A stretch of 64,000 bases of DNA from Streptomyces vietnamensis (GTDB taxonomy: Bacteria > Actinomycetota > Actinomycetes > Streptomycetales > Streptomycetaceae). Below the pieces are notes generated by a model. It had not been told where the DNA came from. It worked only from the letters and a program-made list of their open reading frames with translations, and did not search any database. The DNA lies in contig NZ_CP010407.1 in the NCBI RefSeq assembly GCF_000830005.1, positions 5,522,001-5,586,000 of the forward strand. Reading direction: 5' to 3'. Of the stretch, positions 34,337 to 43,486 are shown one piece after another. The position numbers and the translations under genes are program-made. Positions within the stretch are counted from its first letter, which is position 1; the number at the start of each line of letters is the position of its first letter.

Positions 34337-34342
34337 TAGCCT
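34337..34342 (+). promoter_or_regulatory. Candidate -10 element of leaderless adnB
   Basis: TAGCCT lies 6 nt before the GTG at 34349 with no Shine-Dalgarno sequence, suggesting that adnB also has its own leaderless promoter. Confidence 0.45.
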
Positions 34343-34348
34343 CTTCCG

Positions 34349-37300
34349 GTGACCGCGCGCATCACCGACCCCGAGCAGCTCAAGGAGCTGCTCGGCATCC
34401 CGTTCACCCCGGAGCAGACGGCCTGCATCACCGCGCCGCTCGCCCCGCAGGTCGTCGTGGCCGGAGCCGGCTCCGGCAAGACGACGGTGATGGCCGCCCG
34501 GGTGGTCTGGCTGGTCGGCACGGGCCAGGTCGCCCCCGAGCAGGTCCTCGGCCTCACCTTCACCAACAAGGCGGCCGGCGAACTCGCCGAGCGCGTCCGC
34601 ACCGCCCTCGTCCGCGCCGGCGTCACCGACCCCGACGTCATCGACCCGGACAACCCTCCGGGCGAGCCCCGCATCTCCACGTACCACGCCTTCGCCGGGC
34701 AGCTCCTGACCGACCACGGCCTCCGCATCGGCCTGGAGCCCACCTCCCGGCTCCTCGCCGACGCCACCCGCTACCAGCTCGCCGCGCGCGTGCTCCGCGA
34801 GGCCCCCGGCCCGTATCCCGCGCTCACCCGCTCCTTCCCGACCCTCATCACCGACCTGCTCGCCCTCGACGCGGAGCTCGCCGAGCACCTCGTACCGCCC
34901 GAGCGGCTCCTCGCGTACGACTCCGAGCTCCTCGACGCCCTCGCCGGCGCCAAGCTCAGCAACGCCGAGCTGCGCAAGGTCCCCGAGGCCTCCGCCGCCC
35001 GCCGCGAACTCCTCGACCTCGTCGGCCGCTACCGCGCCGCCAAGCGCTCCCGCGACCTGCTCGACTTCGGCGACCAGATCGCCCGCTCCGCCGAGCTCGC
35101 CACCACCCGCCCCGAGGTCGGCGCGATCCTCCGCGAGGAGTTCAAGGTCGTCCTCCTCGACGAGTACCAGGACACCTCCGTCGCCCAGCGGCTGCTGCTC
35201 TCCGGCCTCTTCGGCCAGGGCCCCGCCGGCCGGAGCACCGGACACGCCGTGACCGCCGTCGGCGACCCCTGCCAGGCCATCTACGGCTGGCGCGGCGCCT
35301 CCGTCGCCAACCTCGACGACTTCCCCGAGCACTTCCCGCACGCCGACGGCAGCCCCGCGAGCCGCTACTCCCTCTCCGAGAACCGGCGCAGCGGCGGCCG
35401 CCTCCTCGACCTCGCCAACGGCCTCGCCGCCCCCCTGCGCGCCATGCACGCGGGCGTGGAGGCGCTGCGCCCCGCGCCCGGCGCCGAACAGGACGGCACC
35501 GTCCGCATCGCCCTCCTCCCCACCCACGCCGAGGAGATCGACTGGCTCGCCGACTCCCTCGCCCACCTCGTACGCACCGGCCGCGAGCCCGGCGAGATCG
35601 CCGTCCTGTGCCGCACCGCCACCGACTTCCCCGCCATCCACGCGGCCCTCGTCGCCCGTGACGTGCCCGTCGAGGTCGTCGGCCTCTCCGGCCTCCTCCA
35701 CCTGCCCGAGATCGCCGACCTCGTCGCCGTCTGCGAGGTCCTCCAGGACCCCGGGGCCAACGCCGCCCTGGTCCGCCTCCTCACCGGCCCCCGCTGGCGC
35801 ATCGGCCCCCGCGACCTCGCCCTCCTCGGCCGCCGCGCCCGCCTCCTCGTCCACCGCGGCGGCGAGGAGACGGACCCCGAGCAGCGGCTCGCCGCCGCCG
35901 TCGAGGGCGTCGACCCGGCCGAGGTCGTCTCCCTCGCCGACGCGCTCGACACCTTCCTCGACTCCGGCGGCACCGACGACGGCCTGGCCTTCTCCGCCGA
36001 GGCCCGGGTCCGCTTCGCGCGCCTCGCCACCGAACTGCGCGCCCTGCGCACCTCGCTCGCCGACCCCCTCATGGACGTGCTGCACCGGGTCCTCGCCGCG
36101 ACCGGCCTGGAGGTCGAGCTCTCCGCCTCCCCGCACGCGCTCGCGGCCCGCCGCCGCGAGACCCTCGGCCACTTCCTCGACATCGCCGCCGGCTTCGCCT
36201 CCCTCGACGGCGAGGCCAGCCTCCTCGCCTTCCTCGGCTACCTGCGCACGGCCGTCCAGTTCGAGAAGGGCCTCGACAACGCCCTGCCGGGCGGCGAGAA
36301 CACCGTGAAGGTCCTCACCGCCCACAAGTCCAAGGGCCTGGAATGGGACGTCGTCGCCGTCCCCGGCCTGGTCACCGGCCAGTTCCCGAGTGCACGCGCC
36401 CGCGAGTCGTGGACCTCGCAGCCCCAGGTCCTCCCGCACGCCCTGCGCGGCGACGCGGCCACCCTGCCGGACATCGACACCTGGGACGCCAAGTCCCTCA
36501 CGTCCTTCAAGAACGCGATGCGGGACCACCAGCACACCGAGGAACTCCGCCTCGGCTACGTCACCTTCACCCGCCCCCGCTCCCTCCTCCTCGGCTCCGC
36601 CCACTGGTGGGGTCCGGCCCAGAAGAAGCCCCGGGGCCCCTCGGACTTCCTCCAGGCGCTGTACGCCCACTGCGAGGCGGGCCACGGCGAGATCGAGGCC
36701 TGGGCGGAGGAACCGGAGGAGGACGCACAGAACCCGTCCCTGACGGAGGCGGCCAAGGACCAGGCCTGGCCACTGCCGCTGGACGAGGAGTCGTTCAAGC
36801 GCCGCAGGCAGGCGGCGGAGGCCGTGTCGAACCGGTTGTGGGCATACGTTCCGCAGGGCGAGGGGGGTGCCCCCTGCTCGAGCGAAGCCGAGAGCTTGGG
36901 GGAGGGTGGGCACAACCCCACCAGCACGGCGCCCGACTCCCAGGACCCGCACCCCGAGGACCTCTGGCCGGACGAAGAGGAACCCATCTGGGACGAGGAG
37001 GAACTCCCGGAGGACCTCCACAAGGACGCGATCCCGGCGCCCCGGGAAGAGCCCCGGCCCTCGGAGCCGTACAGGGAACTCACCCCCGAGGACACGAAGA
37101 CCATCGCGTCCTGGGACCGAGACCTCACCGCCCTCACGACGGAGCTCAAGCGCGCCCGCGCGACCACCCGCGACGTCCTCCTCCCCGCCTACCTCTCCGC
37201 CTCCCAGGTCCTGCGCCTCGCCGCCGACCCCGACGGCTTCGCCCAGGAGCTGGCCCGGCCGATGCCCAAGGCGCCGCAGCCGGCGGCCCGGCGGGGCACC

Positions 37301-37792
37301 CGTTTCCACGCGTGGGTGGAGTCCCGCTTCGAGGAGCTCCCGCTGCCGTTCCTCGGCCCGGAGGAGCTGCCCGGCGGCGAGGACTTCGCGGGGGAACCGG
37401 AGATCCTCGACGAGCGGGACCTCGACGAGCTCAAGGAGGCCTTCGCCCGCACCCCGTACGCCCACCGCACCCCGTACCGCGTCGAGGTCCCCGTGCACCT
37501 CTCCCTCGCGGGCCGGGTCGTGCGGGGCAGGATCGACGCCGTCTACCGGGACCCGGACTCGGGCGCGTACGAGATCGTGGACTGGAAGACCAGCCGGGAC
37601 CGCTCCGCGGATCCGCTCCAGCTCGCGATCTACCGGCTCGCCTGGGCCGAGCAGCACGGCCTCGCGCCCGAGGAGGTGGCCGCCGCCTTCGTGTACGTCC
37701 GAACGGGTGAGGTCGCCCGGCCGACCCGCCTGCCCGGCCGTGCCGAGCTCGAGGCGATCCTGCTGGGTGGGGCACCCCCGGACGCCGGATAG
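34349..37792 (+). CDS. adnB: DNA helicase-nuclease subunit AdnB
   Basis: A 1147-residue partner of AdnA and the usual lead motor. FTPEQTACITAPLAPQ (Q motif), Walker A AGAGSGKT (39-46), LLDEYQDTSVAQRLLL at about 271, GDPCQAIYGWRGAS, and HKSKGLEWDVV. The C-terminal RecB-type nuclease carries HAWVESRFEE and YEIVDWKTSRD at about 1076, with the D and K catalytic residues. Residues 829-856 and the acidic stretch after them are a repeat-derived insert. Start GTG at 34349. It likely forms a heterodimer with AdnA that degrades and unwinds broken ends for homologous recombination or annealing. Confidence 0.92.
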   Translation: MTARITDPEQLKELLGIPFTPEQTACITAPLAPQVVVAGAGSGKTTVMAARVVWLVGTGQVAPEQVLGLTFTNKAAGELAERVRTALVRAGVTDPDVIDPDNPPGEPRISTYHAFAGQLLTDHGLRIGLEPTSRLLADATRYQLAARVLREAPGPYPALTRSFPTLITDLLALDAELAEHLVPPERLLAYDSELLDALAGAKLSNAELRKVPEASAARRELLDLVGRYRAAKRSRDLLDFGDQIARSAELATTRPEVGAILREEFKVVLLDEYQDTSVAQRLLLSGLFGQGPAGRSTGHAVTAVGDPCQAIYGWRGASVANLDDFPEHFPHADGSPASRYSLSENRRSGGRLLDLANGLAAPLRAMHAGVEALRPAPGAEQDGTVRIALLPTHAEEIDWLADSLAHLVRTGREPGEIAVLCRTATDFPAIHAALVARDVPVEVVGLSGLLHLPEIADLVAVCEVLQDPGANAALVRLLTGPRWRIGPRDLALLGRRARLLVHRGGEETDPEQRLAAAVEGVDPAEVVSLADALDTFLDSGGTDDGLAFSAEARVRFARLATELRALRTSLADPLMDVLHRVLAATGLEVELSASPHALAARRRETLGHFLDIAAGFASLDGEASLLAFLGYLRTAVQFEKGLDNALPGGENTVKVLTAHKSKGLEWDVVAVPGLVTGQFPSARARESWTSQPQVLPHALRGDAATLPDIDTWDAKSLTSFKNAMRDHQHTEELRLGYVTFTRPRSLLLGSAHWWGPAQKKPRGPSDFLQALYAHCEAGHGEIEAWAEEPEEDAQNPSLTEAAKDQAWPLPLDEESFKRRRQAAEAVSNRLWAYVPQGEGGAPCSSEAESLGEGGHNPTSTAPDSQDPHPEDLWPDEEEPIWDEEELPEDLHKDAIPAPREEPRPSEPYRELTPEDTKTIASWDRDLTALTTELKRARATTRDVLLPAYLSASQVLRLAADPDGFAQELARPMPKAPQPAARRGTRFHAWVESRFEELPLPFLGPEELPGGEDFAGEPEILDERDLDELKEAFARTPYAHRTPYRVEVPVHLSLAGRVVRGRIDAVYRDPDSGAYEIVDWKTSRDRSADPLQLAIYRLAWAEQHGLAPEEVAAAFVYVRTGEVARPTRLPGRAELEAILLGGAPPDAG
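36834..36917 (+). repeat. Palindromic dispersed repeat with nested second repeat inside adnB
   Basis: GGTTGTGGGCATACGTTCCG starts at 36834, and the other arm GTGGGCACAACC ends at 36917. This is the same family as in adnA. Between them sits a second element (about 36861-36905) with hairpin arms around GCTCGAGCGAAGCCGAGAGC, a sequence I recall as common in Streptomyces genomes. The reading frame stays open. Confidence 0.85.
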
Positions 37793-37795
37793 GCT
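37790..37795 (+). promoter_or_regulatory. Candidate -10 element of leaderless dipeptidase gene
   Basis: TAGGCT overlaps the adnB stop and lies exactly 7 nt before the ATG at 37803, the leaderless spacing. Confidence 0.5.
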
Positions 37796-37802
37796 CGGAG
37801 CC

Positions 37803-39218
37803 ATGAGCGAGACCCCGGACAACGCCGTCCACGCCGTACGCACGTACATCGAGCAGCACCGCGACGCCTTCCTCGGCGACCTCGCGGAGTGGCTGCGCAT
37901 CCCCTCCGTGTCGGCCCAGCCGGACCGGGCCGGGGACGTACGGCGCAGCGCCGAGTGGCTCGCCGCCAAGCTCACGGAGACCGGCTTCACCGCGGTCGAG
38001 GTGTGGGAGACGGACGGCGCCCCCGCCGTCTTCGCCGAGTGGCCGGCCGGGGACCCGGACGCCCCGACGGTGCTCGTCTACGGCCACCACGACGTGCAGC
38101 CGGCGGCCCGTGAGGACGGCTGGCACACGGACCCGTTCGAGCCGACGGTGGTCGACGGCCGGATGTACGCGCGCGGGGCGGCCGACGACAAGGGGCAGGT
38201 GTTCTTCCACACGCTCGGCGTCCGCGCGCACCTCGCCGCCACCGGCCGCACCGCGCCCGCCGTGAACCTCAAGCTGCTGATCGAGGGCGAGGAGGAGTCC
38301 GGCTCGCCGCACTTCCGGGAGCTGGTCGAGGCGCACGCGGACCGCCTCGCCGCCGACGCCGTGATCGTCTCCGACACCGGCATGTGGTCCGAGACGACCC
38401 CGACCGTGTGCACCGGCATGCGCGGGGTCGCCGACTGCGAGATCGAGCTGTACGGCCCCGACCAGGACATCCACTCCGGTTCCTTCGGGGGCGCCGTGCC
38501 GAACCCGGCGACCGTCGCCGGCCGGATCGTCGCGGCCCTGCACGACGAGCACGAGCACGTGGCGATCCCCGGGTTCTACGACGGGGTGACGGAACTCACC
38601 GAGGCCGAGCGGGCCCTCGTCGCCGAGCTGCCCTTCGACGAGGCGGCCTGGCTGCGGACGGCCAAGTCGCACGGCACCCTCGGCGAGGCCGGCTTCACGA
38701 CCCTCGAGCGGGTGTGGGCCCGGCCCACCGCCGAGGTCAACGGCATCGGCGGCGGCTACCAGGGCCCCGGCGGCAAGACGATCGTCCCCGCCTCCGCCCA
38801 GCTGAAGCTGTCGTTCCGGCTGGTCGCGGGCCAGGACCCGGCCAAGATCGAGCTCGCGGTACGGGACTGGCTCGCCGGACTCGTCCCCGCCGGCATCCGG
38901 TACGAGATCGTCTTCGGCGCCCCGACCCGCCCCTGCCTCACCCCCCTCGACCACCCCGCCCTCAAGGCGGTGGCCGGGGCCATGAGCAGGGCCTTCGACG
39001 GCGCCAAGGTCCGCTACACCCGCGAGGGCGGCTCCGGACCGGCCGCCGACCTCCAGGACGTGCTGGGAGCACCCGTCCTGTTCCTCGGCATCTCCGTCCC
39101 GTCCGACGGCTGGCACGCCCCCAACGAGAAGATCGAACTCGATCTCCTCATGAAGGGCGTCGAGACGACCGCGCACCTGTGGAGCGACCTGCCCGCCGCA
39201 CTCCAGACCGCGCGCTGA
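37803..39218 (+). CDS. M20 family dipeptidase
   Basis: A 471-residue zinc peptidase of the M20/ArgE/carnosinase group. The first metal ligand and catalytic Asp are in YGHHDVQP, the bridging Asp in ARGAADDKGQ, the catalytic Glu pair in EGEEESGS, and a further ligand in VSDTGMWS. The dimerisation domain follows in the middle and the last His lies in WHAPNEKI. It is cytoplasmic (no signal peptide) and probably cleaves dipeptides from import or turnover. Start at ATG 37803. It stands between adnB and nudC; a matching gene is not in the mycobacterial block as I recall it. Confidence 0.88.
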   Translation: MSETPDNAVHAVRTYIEQHRDAFLGDLAEWLRIPSVSAQPDRAGDVRRSAEWLAAKLTETGFTAVEVWETDGAPAVFAEWPAGDPDAPTVLVYGHHDVQPAAREDGWHTDPFEPTVVDGRMYARGAADDKGQVFFHTLGVRAHLAATGRTAPAVNLKLLIEGEEESGSPHFRELVEAHADRLAADAVIVSDTGMWSETTPTVCTGMRGVADCEIELYGPDQDIHSGSFGGAVPNPATVAGRIVAALHDEHEHVAIPGFYDGVTELTEAERALVAELPFDEAAWLRTAKSHGTLGEAGFTTLERVWARPTAEVNGIGGGYQGPGGKTIVPASAQLKLSFRLVAGQDPAKIELAVRDWLAGLVPAGIRYEIVFGAPTRPCLTPLDHPALKAVAGAMSRAFDGAKVRYTREGGSGPAADLQDVLGAPVLFLGISVPSDGWHAPNEKIELDLLMKGVETTAHLWSDLPAALQTAR

Positions 39219-39253
39219 ACCCACACACCGATCCGGGGGAGTTGGAAGCACCT

Positions 39254-40222
39254 GTGAGCACCTTGAAGAACGCGTCGAGCAGCCCGACGCACGCGCCGGC
39301 GGACCGCCCGATCTCGCTCACCGCCCCGAGCGGCATCGACCGCGCCGCCCACCACCGCCTCGACGAGGCGTGGCTGGCGGCGGCCTGGAGCCACCCCACG
39401 ACCCGGGTCTTCGTGGTCTCGGGCGGGCAGGTGCTGATCGACGACGGCCCCGACGGCACGACCGAACTGGTCATGACCCCGGCGTTCGAGGCCCCGGTCA
39501 CCGAGACCCACCGCTACTTCCTGGGCACGGACGCCGACGGCGTCTCGTACTTCGCGCTCCAGAAGGACTCCCTGCCCGGCCGCATGGACCAGTCGGCACG
39601 CCCGGCCGGGCTGCGGGAAGCGGGCCTGCTCCTCTCCGACCGGGACGCGGGCCTCATGGTCCATGCCGTCGCCCTGGAGAACTGGCAGCGCCTCCACCGC
39701 TTCTGCTCGCGCTGCGGCGAGCGGACGGTCGTCGCGGCCGCCGGTCACGTCCGCCGCTGCCAGGCCTGCGGCGCCGAGCACTACCCGCGCACCGACCCCG
39801 CGGTGATCATGCTGGTCACCGACGACCAGGACCGGGCGCTGCTCGGCCGCCAGGTGCACTGGCCGGAGGGCCGCTTCTCGACCCTCGCCGGCTTCGTGGA
39901 GCCGGGCGAGTCCATCGAGGCGTCGGTGGCCCGCGAGGTCTTCGAGGAGGCCGGTGTCACGGTCGGCGAGGTCGAGTACATCGCCAGCCAGCCCTGGCCG
40001 TTCCCGTCCAGCCTGATGCTGGGCTTCTTCGCCCGGGCCACGTCCTCCGAGATCAACGTGGACGGCGAGGAGATCCACGAGGCCCGCTGGTTCTCCCGCG
40101 AGGACCTGGCCGCCGCCTTCGAGTCCGGCGAGGTCCTCCCCCCGTACGGCATCTCGATCGCCTCCCGCCTGATCGAACGCTGGTACGGCAAGCCCCTCCC
40201 GAAGCCGGGCGACGTCGTCTGA
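39254..40222 (+). CDS. nudC: NAD(+) diphosphatase NudC
   Basis: A 322-residue NUDIX enzyme. The zinc ribbon is CSRCGE and CQACGAEHYPR, and the NUDIX box is GFVEPGESIEASVAREVFEE with AGV following, complete for REUXEEXGU. The downstream SQPWPFPSSLMLGF is the NudC subfamily SQPWPFPxS motif. It cleaves NAD(H) to NMN(H) and AMP and can remove NAD caps from RNA 5' ends. Start GTG 39254. It converges on the mycoredoxin gene with a bidirectional terminator between. Confidence 0.95.
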   Translation: MSTLKNASSSPTHAPADRPISLTAPSGIDRAAHHRLDEAWLAAAWSHPTTRVFVVSGGQVLIDDGPDGTTELVMTPAFEAPVTETHRYFLGTDADGVSYFALQKDSLPGRMDQSARPAGLREAGLLLSDRDAGLMVHAVALENWQRLHRFCSRCGERTVVAAAGHVRRCQACGAEHYPRTDPAVIMLVTDDQDRALLGRQVHWPEGRFSTLAGFVEPGESIEASVAREVFEEAGVTVGEVEYIASQPWPFPSSLMLGFFARATSSEINVDGEEIHEARWFSREDLAAAFESGEVLPPYGISIASRLIERWYGKPLPKPGDVV

Positions 40223-40233
40223 CGAAGTGGTCC

Positions 40234-40275
40234 GACATGGAGAAGCCCCCGCCGCGGCGGGGGCTTCTCCATGTC
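40234..40275. terminator. Bidirectional terminator between nudC and mycoredoxin gene
   Basis: A perfect 42-bp palindrome (21-bp arms, GACATGGAGAAGCCCCCGCC at each 5' end) covers 40234-40275 between the two convergent genes. Confidence 0.9.
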
Positions 40276-40281
40276 ATCGGG

Positions 40282-40539
40282 TCAGGCGGCGAGGGCCTGC
40301 TTGACCTGGGCCAGGCTCGGGTTGGTCATGACGACCTCGTCGCCGCCGGCCGTCGGGACGACGCGGACGGTCGGGACGGTCTGGTTGCCGCCGTTGGCCT
40401 TCTCGACGAACGCGGCCGAGTCCGGGTCCTGCTCGATGTTGATCTCCGTGTACGCGATGCCCTCGCGGTCCAGCTGGCTCTTCAGCCGGCGGCAGTAGCC
40501 GCACCACGTCGTGCTGTACATCGTCACAGTGCCCTGCAT
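40282..40539 (-). CDS. mrx1: Mycoredoxin / glutaredoxin-like protein
   Basis: An 85-residue thioredoxin-fold protein. The active site is CGYC (residues 13-16, YSTTWCGYCRRLK) and the cis-proline loop is QTVPTVRV. CGYC in an actinobacterial glutaredoxin-like protein is typical of mycoredoxin-1, which reduces protein-mycothiol mixed disulfides. The ATG is preceded by AGAGGAG. It is divergent from uvrD2, the arrangement I recall in mycobacteria (Rv3198A beside uvrD2). Confidence 0.9.
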   Translation of the reverse strand: MQGTVTMYSTTWCGYCRRLKSQLDREGIAYTEINIEQDPDSAAFVEKANGGNQTVPTVRVVPTAGGDEVVMTNPSLAQVKQALAA

Positions 40540-40696
40540 GGCCTGGCGCTCCTCTGGTCGGTATCGGCGTCCGTGTCGGTGCCGAGAGGAAGAACGTACG
40601 CCCCGGCCCGGCCATTCCCGGAATTCGTATGACCGGCGGCACGTGCCTGTGGACAGTCCTCCGCACCGACCCCGCCCGACCTGGCAGCATGGCGGG

Positions 40697-42877
40697 GTGA
40701 CAGCAGCAACGCACTCCACTCTCTTCCCGCAGGTCCCGGAGACGGCCGACGCGGTGCTCGACGGGCTCGACCCCGAGCAGCGCGAGGTCGCCCTTGCCCT
40801 GAACGGACCGGTGTGCGTCCTCGCCGGAGCCGGTACGGGCAAGACGCGGGCCATCACCCACCGCATCGCGTACGGGGTGCGGGCGGGCATCCTGCAGCCC
40901 TCCAGTGTGCTGGCCGTCACGTTCACCAACCGCGCCGCGGGCGAGATGCGCGGCCGGCTGCGGCAGCTCGGCGCGGGCGGTGTCCAGGCCCGTACGTTCC
41001 ACTCCGCGGCCCTCCGCCAGCTCCAGTTCTTCTGGCCGAAAGCAGTCGGTGGCGATCTGCCCCGGCTCCTGGAGCGGAAGATCCAGCTGGTCGCCGACGC
41101 CGCGGCCCGCTGTCGCATCCGGCTCGACCGGAACGAGCTCAGGGACGTGACCAGCGAGATCGAGTGGGCCAAGGTCACCCAGACCGTCCCCGCCGACTAC
41201 CCGGCCGCCGTCGCCAAGTCTGTCAGGGAGGCCCCCCGCGACCCGGCGGAGATCGGCCAGATCTATGCCATGTACGAGCAGCTGAAGCGCGACCGCTCGG
41301 TGATCGACTTCGAGGACGTGCTGCTGCTCACCGTCGGCATCCTCCAAGACCGGTACGACATCGCCGACCAGATCCGCCGCCAGTACCAGCACTTCGTCGT
41401 GGACGAGTACCAGGACGTCTCGCCGCTCCAGCAGCGGCTGCTCGACCTGTGGCTCGGCGACCGCGACAACCTCTGCGTGGTCGGCGACGCCAGCCAGACC
41501 ATCTACTCCTTCACCGGCGCCACCCCCGACCACCTGCTGAACTTCCGCACCCGCCACCCGGCCGCCACGGTCGTCAAGCTGGTCCGCGACTACCGCTCCA
41601 CCCCGCAGGTCGTCCACCTGGCGAACGGGCTGCTCAGCCAGGCCCGCGGCCGGGCCGCCGAGCACCGCCTGGAGCTGATCTCCCAGCGCGACCCGGGCCC
41701 CGAGCCGGTCTACACGGAGTACGCCGACGAGCCCGCCGAGGCCGAGGGCACCGCCCGCCGCATCCGCGACCTCATCGCCGCCGGCGTCCCGGCCGGCGAG
41801 ATCGCCGTCCTCTACCGGATCAACGCCCAGTCCGAGGTCTACGAGCAGGCCCTCGCCGACGCCGGAGTGCCCTACCAGCTCCGCGGCGCCGAGCGCTTCT
41901 TCGAGCGCCAGGAGGTGCGGGAGGCGGGCATCGCCCTGCGCGGCGCCGCCCGCGCCGGGGGCAACGACTCCCTCCTCGACGACGCCGAGGACCTCCCCGC
42001 GCAGGTCAGGGCCGTCCTCTCCACCAAGGGCTGGACCAGCACGCCGCCCGCCGGCTCCGGCGCCGTCCGCGACCGCTGGGAGTCCCTCGCCGCCCTCGTC
42101 CGGCTCGCCGAGGACTTCGCCCGCGCCAAGCCCGGCGCCACCCTCTCCGACCTGGTCGCCGAGCTCGACGAGCGGGCCGCCGCCCAGCACGCCCCGACCG
42201 TCCAGGGCGTCACCCTCGCCTCCCTGCACGCGGCCAAGGGCCTCGAATGGGACGCCGTCTTCCTGGTCGGCCTCACCGAGGGCATGATGCCCATCACCTA
42301 CGCCAAGACCGACGAGCAGGTCGAGGAGGAGCGGCGCCTGCTGTACGTGGGCGTCACCCGGGCCCGCGTCCACCTCACGCTCTCCTGGGCGCTCTCCCGC
42401 TCCCCGGGCGGCCGCGCCAACCGGCGCCCCAGCCGCTTCCTCAAGGGGCTGCGGCCCGGCTCCGGCTCCCTCGGCACCGTCGGCTCCGGCGGCGGTGCCG
42501 GCTTCGTCGAGCGGGGGAGCGGCCCCGTCCGGCGCAAGCCGCGGGGCCCCGTCCTGTGCCGGGTCTGCGGCGCCACCCTCACCGAGGCGGGCGCGATGAA
42601 GCTGATGCGCTGCGAGGACTGCCCCTCGGACATGGACGAGGGCCTGTACGAGCGGCTCAGGGACTGGCGATCGGAACAGGCCAGGGAGCTCGGCCAGCCG
42701 GCCTATTGCGTGTTCACCGACAAGACGCTCATGGCGATCGCCGAGCGCGTCCCCACCACCGACGGGGAGCTCTCCTCGATCGCCGGCGTCGGCGTCCGCA
42801 AGCTCGACCGCTTCGGAGCCGAGGTCCTGGCCATCTGCGCAGGTGAGGAGGGCGGGACGGGCGAGGACGAGGTCTGA
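40697..42877 (+). CDS. uvrD2: ATP-dependent DNA helicase UvrD2
   Basis: A 726-residue superfamily 1A helicase with an HRDC domain. Walker A AGAGTGKT (43-50), motif II VDEYQDVS at about 234, GDASQTIYSFTGAT, ASLHAAKGLEWDAV and GVTRARVHLTLSWA. The C-terminal part has a tetracysteine linker (CRVCGATL and CEDCPSDMDEGLYERLRDW) and the HRDC domain ending with GVGVRKLDRFGAEVL. This order is diagnostic of actinobacterial UvrD2. Start GTG at 40697 with CAGCAT 6 nt upstream, possibly leaderless. Role: DNA unwinding in repair, essential in mycobacteria as recalled. Confidence 0.93.
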   Translation: MTAATHSTLFPQVPETADAVLDGLDPEQREVALALNGPVCVLAGAGTGKTRAITHRIAYGVRAGILQPSSVLAVTFTNRAAGEMRGRLRQLGAGGVQARTFHSAALRQLQFFWPKAVGGDLPRLLERKIQLVADAAARCRIRLDRNELRDVTSEIEWAKVTQTVPADYPAAVAKSVREAPRDPAEIGQIYAMYEQLKRDRSVIDFEDVLLLTVGILQDRYDIADQIRRQYQHFVVDEYQDVSPLQQRLLDLWLGDRDNLCVVGDASQTIYSFTGATPDHLLNFRTRHPAATVVKLVRDYRSTPQVVHLANGLLSQARGRAAEHRLELISQRDPGPEPVYTEYADEPAEAEGTARRIRDLIAAGVPAGEIAVLYRINAQSEVYEQALADAGVPYQLRGAERFFERQEVREAGIALRGAARAGGNDSLLDDAEDLPAQVRAVLSTKGWTSTPPAGSGAVRDRWESLAALVRLAEDFARAKPGATLSDLVAELDERAAAQHAPTVQGVTLASLHAAKGLEWDAVFLVGLTEGMMPITYAKTDEQVEEERRLLYVGVTRARVHLTLSWALSRSPGGRANRRPSRFLKGLRPGSGSLGTVGSGGGAGFVERGSGPVRRKPRGPVLCRVCGATLTEAGAMKLMRCEDCPSDMDEGLYERLRDWRSEQARELGQPAYCVFTDKTLMAIAERVPTTDGELSSIAGVGVRKLDRFGAEVLAICAGEEGGTGEDEV

Positions 42878-42889
42878 GGAAAACTCGTC

Positions 42890-42930
42890 GGAAAAATAGT
42901 TTGCGCCCGCCCCGTCAAGCCCCATAGGTT
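42890..42930 (+). promoter_or_regulatory. Candidate wblC (WhiB7-type) promoter
   Basis: An AT-rich block (GGAAAAATAGT, 42890-42900) abuts a -35-like TTGCGC (42901-42906). After 18 bp comes a -10-like TAGGTT (42925-42930). An AT-rich stretch directly upstream of -35 is the hallmark of promoters activated by WhiB7/WblC with the vegetative sigma factor, so autoregulation is likely. Confidence 0.6.
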
Positions 42931-43048
42931 CTTAACCACGGAAACAGCGCTTCTTCGAAGCCCTGTCTTCGTGCTGTACTTGTCCAATTACACATGAGGG
43001 TCCGGCTCGCACCCGAGCCCTCCGAGACGCCGAGAGGAGGCGATTCCA

Positions 43049-43405
43049 GTGATCAGCACCATCATTCAGACCAGCTCCGCCAGCACCGTCCGCTTCGTCG
43101 GCATGGCCAAAATGACCGATCGCTCGGTCGTCTCCGCCTGCTCGCTCGGCCTCTCCGCCTCGGCTCTCATTGGCACCGGTCTGCCCGTCGCCGGCCTGCC
43201 CGTCACCGGTCTTTCCGGTCTCGGTGCGGCCGCCGTGGCTCCGCGCAATGAGCGACCGACCAAGGCACTGGAAGCAGGAGCAGCAGGCAAGGCCACGGCC
43301 TATGGCTTTGCGGCGACCGGTGCCGGAACCCAGCAGCAGACGACGACGCACCACCACACGATGTGGGCCTTCCGTGGGCTCGAACCCTGGAGTGATCCAG
43401 TCTGA
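43049..43405 (+). CDS. 118-residue upstream ORF in the wblC leader
   Basis: An ORF beginning with GTG (VISTIIQTSSASTVRF) and a strong AGAGGAGG ribosome-binding site. It ends EPWSDPV at 43405, inside a run of hairpins just before a terminator. Its composition is low-complexity in the middle (GLPVAGLPVTGLSGLG) and no domain is recognisable. It lies between the candidate wblC promoter and wblC, so its translation probably senses ribosome-targeting antibiotics as the upstream ORFs of whiB7/wblC genes do. A protein product need not be functional. Confidence 0.55.
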   Translation: MISTIIQTSSASTVRFVGMAKMTDRSVVSACSLGLSASALIGTGLPVAGLPVTGLSGLGAAAVAPRNERPTKALEAGAAGKATAYGFAATGAGTQQQTTTHHHTMWAFRGLEPWSDPV

Positions 43406-43486
43406 TCCATGATCAGACCGGCGCCTTCAGGGCCGCGGAACCCCACCCGGGATCCGCGGCCCTTCTGTTTGTCCCCGAACGGGGAC
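43387..43486 (+). promoter_or_regulatory. Attenuator hairpins and terminator in the wblC leader
   Basis: Tandem stem-loops: CTGGA/TCCAG (43387-43400), TCTGATC/GATCAGA (43401-43417), then the 10-bp stem GGGCCGCGGA/TCCGCGGCCC (43430-43462) followed by TTCTGTTTG, a typical intrinsic terminator, and GTCCCC/GGGGAC (43471-43486). The upstream ORF stops inside the second hairpin. The arrangement fits ribosome-controlled transcription attenuation. Confidence 0.7.

Noticed and set aside
34205..37990. A very long open frame on the minus strand opposite adnB
   Set aside because: Its translation is Gly/Val/Glu/Arg-rich with no recognisable domain, while the plus strand has complete helicase and nuclease motifs. 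It is a shadow caused by high third-position GC.
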